Positions 15,449 through 17,451 of a DNA stretch of 17,451 nucleotides are shown here, in pieces. Origin of the DNA: a bacterium (GTDB lineage Bacteria; Auribacterota; Auribacteria; Auribacterales; Auribacteraceae). The stretch covers positions 1-17,451 of the forward strand of contig JAGGZS010000260.1 in the NCBI GenBank assembly GCA_021161885.1. Reading direction: 5' to 3'. The translations under genes and the position numbers were made by a program. Every line of letters begins with the position of its first letter. Position 1 is the first letter of the stretch. The notes below the pieces were generated by a model that had not been told where the DNA came from, searched no databases, and was given only the letters and a program-made list of their open reading frames with translations.

Positions 15449-17029
15449 TTATTTTTTTCTGTAAATAGCGTAGTCCTCTATATGATGAATTAAATCGTAA
15501 TTATCCATTAATCCGCGGAATTTTTTGTTCCGGGAAAAATATTTCAGAAAATCGAATTCTTTCCCGAAAAAACCCTGTTTTAGGTTTCTGGTCTCAAAAA
15601 TCAATAACTCCGGCTGGTTTTTAAGTAAATCGGATATAGTCGCCCTGTAAACATACTGCTCCACATAGTTCATTGAACTTTCATCATGATACCTTTGCGG
15701 ACGATAATCAATTTTGTAGTTTCCCGGCAGAAGCCATAAACAATTGAACCGTGATGCCCACTTAGAACCGCTGTAGTTGACTGTCGGGAACGCAGGGTCT
15801 ACACTTGTGGAAAAAATAAAAATGGATTTTGGAAAAATGTTTTTATCGATAAAATCAACAAGACGCCTTGCGACGACTCGTTTGTAACTGGGTTCGTAAT
15901 TATATATTGGTATGGCAACGCGGAAAATAATAAGATAAACAGCCGTAATTATCATTACCCCTTGCGCCCCGAATTTTATAATTTTTTTTAACTGTTTAAA
16001 CTGATCAATCTTTACGGCGCACAAACCGATATAACTGCCCCAGAAAAATATCACGCAAGACCAGTAAGGGATAAAATGATACGGCCATCCTTTACCCTGC
16101 ATAAACCCGATAATCAAAAAAGAAATTAACTGAAGCAATAATAAGGATATAAGCAAATCAGTTTTATTTTTTTTCAGCATAAAAAACGCGAAACAAGCGA
16201 AAATCAGCATTAAAATATGATCGTACCGAAAAAGTAAAATTATTTTCAGCGGAGTATTGTAAGAATGATACACCTTAAGAGCCATTTTCGCGATAATAAA
16301 GTAATCAGTCCAGACAGTGCTCATTAAAATAAAATAAATTAACATTCCTGCCGCGATAATCAGGTTTTCTAATCTTTTGAAAACTATTTTTATGCTTTTT
16401 GTTTTAAAAATGATGAAACATTCCGTTGTTATCCATGACAGCAGAAAAAAAGGTTTCAGGGCAAACCCTGTCAAAGCCATGCAGGCGGTTAATATTATTA
16501 CGGCTGCTGATAAATGTTTGTTTTGCAGAAACAGTACCGCTGAAAGAAGATAGGGCATACATAACATTATCATTATATGTTCGCGTTGCCCGAAATCAGT
16601 CATAGGATGCGTGAAAAAAATTAAGGATAGAATAAAAGTCAAAAACCAAATTAAAGATGGGTCTCGCTTATCGTATATTTTTTTCAGGATATAAAAACAA
16701 GCTGACAAAGAAACCCAGCCTATAAAAAAAATAAATCCTTTATAAACAGCTGTTGACGGCAAATTAAATATTTTCGCGATGATTACAGGTATAATCGTAA
16801 GGTAAAAGTTTAAAGGCGGATTAACCTCTATTATATCTCTGTATAAACGGGCTCCCCCAAGCATCCTTTGCGCGCCGTACAAATACCATGATACATCATG
16901 GTTTATAAGTGTTTCCGCCTGAAAATAAACTCCGTATGAAAAAGTTATAAAAATAAGTATCCACCATAGAACTGGTTTTTCCTTTACTAATGCGCTAATT
17001 CTATTTGATAGAACATGATAAAAATCCAT
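15449..17029 (-). CDS. Multi-pass membrane protein resembling GT-C (ArnT/PMT-like) glycosyltransferases
   Basis: A 526-residue protein with around ten hydrophobic segments between about residues 20 and 375, then a soluble tail of about 150 residues. The first large loop after TM1 has an acidic HDVSWY (44-49) and EVNPPLNFYL (68-77), placed like the catalytic DxD/E loop of GT-C enzymes that use polyprenyl-phosphate sugars outside the membrane. Other distinctive segments are DFGQREHIMIM (145-155), LKPFFLL (191-197), QGKGWPYHF (311-319) and STSVDPAFPTVNYS (407-420). I recall similar motif strings in unannotated proteobacterial membrane proteins; no substrate is known to me. No strong Shine-Dalgarno is seen before the ATG. 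It has its own promoter and lies 243 nt before purB in the same direction. A role in surface glycan assembly is inference. Confidence 0.72.
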   Translation of the reverse strand: MDFYHVLSNRISALVKEKPVLWWILIFITFSYGVYFQAETLINHDVSWYLYGAQRMLGGARLYRDIIEVNPPLNFYLTIIPVIIAKIFNLPSTAVYKGFIFFIGWVSLSACFYILKKIYDKRDPSLIWFLTFILSLIFFTHPMTDFGQREHIMIMLCMPYLLSAVLFLQNKHLSAAVIILTACMALTGFALKPFFLLSWITTECFIIFKTKSIKIVFKRLENLIIAAGMLIYFILMSTVWTDYFIIAKMALKVYHSYNTPLKIILLFRYDHILMLIFACFAFFMLKKNKTDLLISLLLLQLISFLIIGFMQGKGWPYHFIPYWSCVIFFWGSYIGLCAVKIDQFKQLKKIIKFGAQGVMIITAVYLIIFRVAIPIYNYEPSYKRVVARRLVDFIDKNIFPKSIFIFSTSVDPAFPTVNYSGSKWASRFNCLWLLPGNYKIDYRPQRYHDESSMNYVEQYVYRATISDLLKNQPELLIFETRNLKQGFFGKEFDFLKYFSRNKKFRGLMDNYDLIHHIEDYAIYRKK

Positions 17030-17073
17030 CAGGAATATTTTCTCTTGTAAACATAATTGAGTTATTTTCTAAA

Positions 17074-17103
17074 AATATATACTTGGCCGGGTAAATATGT
17101 CAA
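17074..17103 (-). promoter_or_regulatory. Promoter of the membrane glycosyltransferase-like gene
   Basis: On the minus strand a perfect TTGACA (17103-17098) is followed by TATATT (17079-17074) at 18 bases, or TATATA (17081-17076) at 16 bases. The predicted start is near 17067, about 38 nt before the ATG at 17029. It points away from the plus-strand promoter of the divergent gene. Confidence 0.6.
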
Positions 17104-17202
17104 TTATTATAAATTTTTGCATTAATATCATCCTTTTTCATTTGTTTGATCAACAGTTTGGATTTTATATATACAACGTAACGCTTCTTGATGTATAAAA
17201 AT

Positions 17203-17231
17203 TTGCGTTTTTCTTTATATTATGTTATATT
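17203..17231 (+). promoter_or_regulatory. Candidate promoter of the FG-GAP protein gene
   Basis: TTGCGT (17203-17208) and TATATT (17226-17231) are 17 bases apart, about 45 nt before the ATG at 17277. A strong ribosome site (GGGGG, 17267-17271) follows. The surrounding DNA is very AT-rich, so alternative -10 elements overlap it. Confidence 0.5.
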
Positions 17232-17276
17232 AATCTTTGAATGAGAATGAGATAGATAACCTAAAAGGGGGCAGTT

Positions 17277-17451
17277 ATGAAGTTTAATTTTTTGAAAAGT
17301 TTGATTTTTTTGACTATGCTTCTATTGGCATCATACTGCGCCCAATTATTTGCTTACGATCTAAACGGCGACGGATATGATGATATAGTATTCAGTGGTA
17401 CAAGTTCGTATATATACTGGGGAGACCCATCTGATTCGTATTCAACAAAGA
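17277..17451 (+). CDS. Secreted FG-GAP/VCBS-repeat protein, N-terminal part only
   Basis: Only 58 codons lie in the window; the gene runs off the right edge. The start ATG is preceded by AAAAGGGGG at good spacing. Residues 1-26 form a Sec signal peptide: Lys2 and Lys7, a hydrophobic core with FLTMLLLAS, then a likely signal peptidase I site after LFA (residue 26). Cys21 is preceded by Tyr, so it is a poor lipobox. The mature protein begins YDLNGDGYDDIVFSG, which has the spacing of an FG-GAP repeat with a calcium-binding loop (Asp28, Asn30, Asp32, Asp36), followed by SSYIYWGD typical of the strand after it. Such repeats build beta-propellers in exported surface or extracellular proteins. Function beyond that cannot be read. 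It is the only plus-strand gene supported here. Confidence 0.8.
   Translation, partial: MKFNFLKSLIFLTMLLLASYCAQLFAYDLNGDGYDDIVFSGTSSYIYWGDPSDSYSTK

Noticed and set aside
17077..17140. 20-codon minus-strand frame upstream of the membrane protein gene
   Set aside because: The AAAAAGG preceding it touches the ATG, leaving no spacing, and it covers the predicted promoter.
1..17451. Mobile elements, CRISPR arrays, tRNA or rRNA genes, defence or biosynthetic systems
   Set aside because: No transposase, tandem repeat-spacer pattern, long inverted repeats, cloverleaf or system-type gene set was seen on either strand.

Overview
The window is a stretch of bacterial chromosome: AT-rich, compact, with intact genes of ordinary length and no mobile elements, tRNAs, rRNAs or CRISPR arrays that I can see. 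An exported FG-GAP protein and surface-polysaccharide genes suggest a diderm bacterium. The gene order around purS-purQ-purL-purF-purM and tsaC-phosphatase-rpiB-glyA resembles the layouts of Bacillus and of many deep-branching anaerobes. I cannot name the phylum from sequence alone; an uncultured candidate-phylum lineage (for example Elusimicrobiota- or Omnitrophota-like) is only a guess.

Layout. Nearly everything is on the minus strand, so transcription runs from right to left. A strong sigma70-type promoter at 15264-15292 precedes a tightly packed series of 15 genes: purB, purS, purQ, purL, purF, purM, a 184-nt gap with a candidate second promoter, then purH, purD, purE, tsaC/Sua5, a low-molecular-weight protein phosphatase, rpiB, glyA, gmd, and rmd, which runs off the left edge. 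Apart from the purM-purH gap, neighbours overlap or lie within about 50 nt of each other. To the right of purB is a 526-residue multi-membrane protein of the GT-C glycosyltransferase type with its own promoter. At the right edge, divergent from it on the plus strand, a secreted FG-GAP (VCBS-like) repeat protein begins and is cut off.

How the genes work together. Eight of the pur genes plus purE carry most of the route from PRPP to IMP: PurF, PurD, PurS/PurQ/PurL, PurM, PurE, PurB and PurH. Missing from the window are PurC, a GAR transformylase (PurN or PurT) and PurK. rpiB and glyA feed the same pathway: ribose 5-phosphate is the precursor of PRPP, and serine hydroxymethyltransferase supplies glycine and one-carbon units. 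The last two genes convert GDP-mannose to GDP-6-deoxy-4-keto-mannose and then to GDP-D-rhamnose, so a guanine-nucleotide sugar pathway sits at the end of a purine operon.

Assessment. Most of the window is recognisable core metabolism. The less ordinary points are the gaps in the pur set and what fills the purN position, the fusion of purine supply with GDP-rhamnose synthesis, substitutions at informative positions in PurE, the phosphatase P-loop and RpiB, and the uncharacterised GT-C-like protein divergent from an exported FG-GAP protein. I found no clear sign of a wholly new system.
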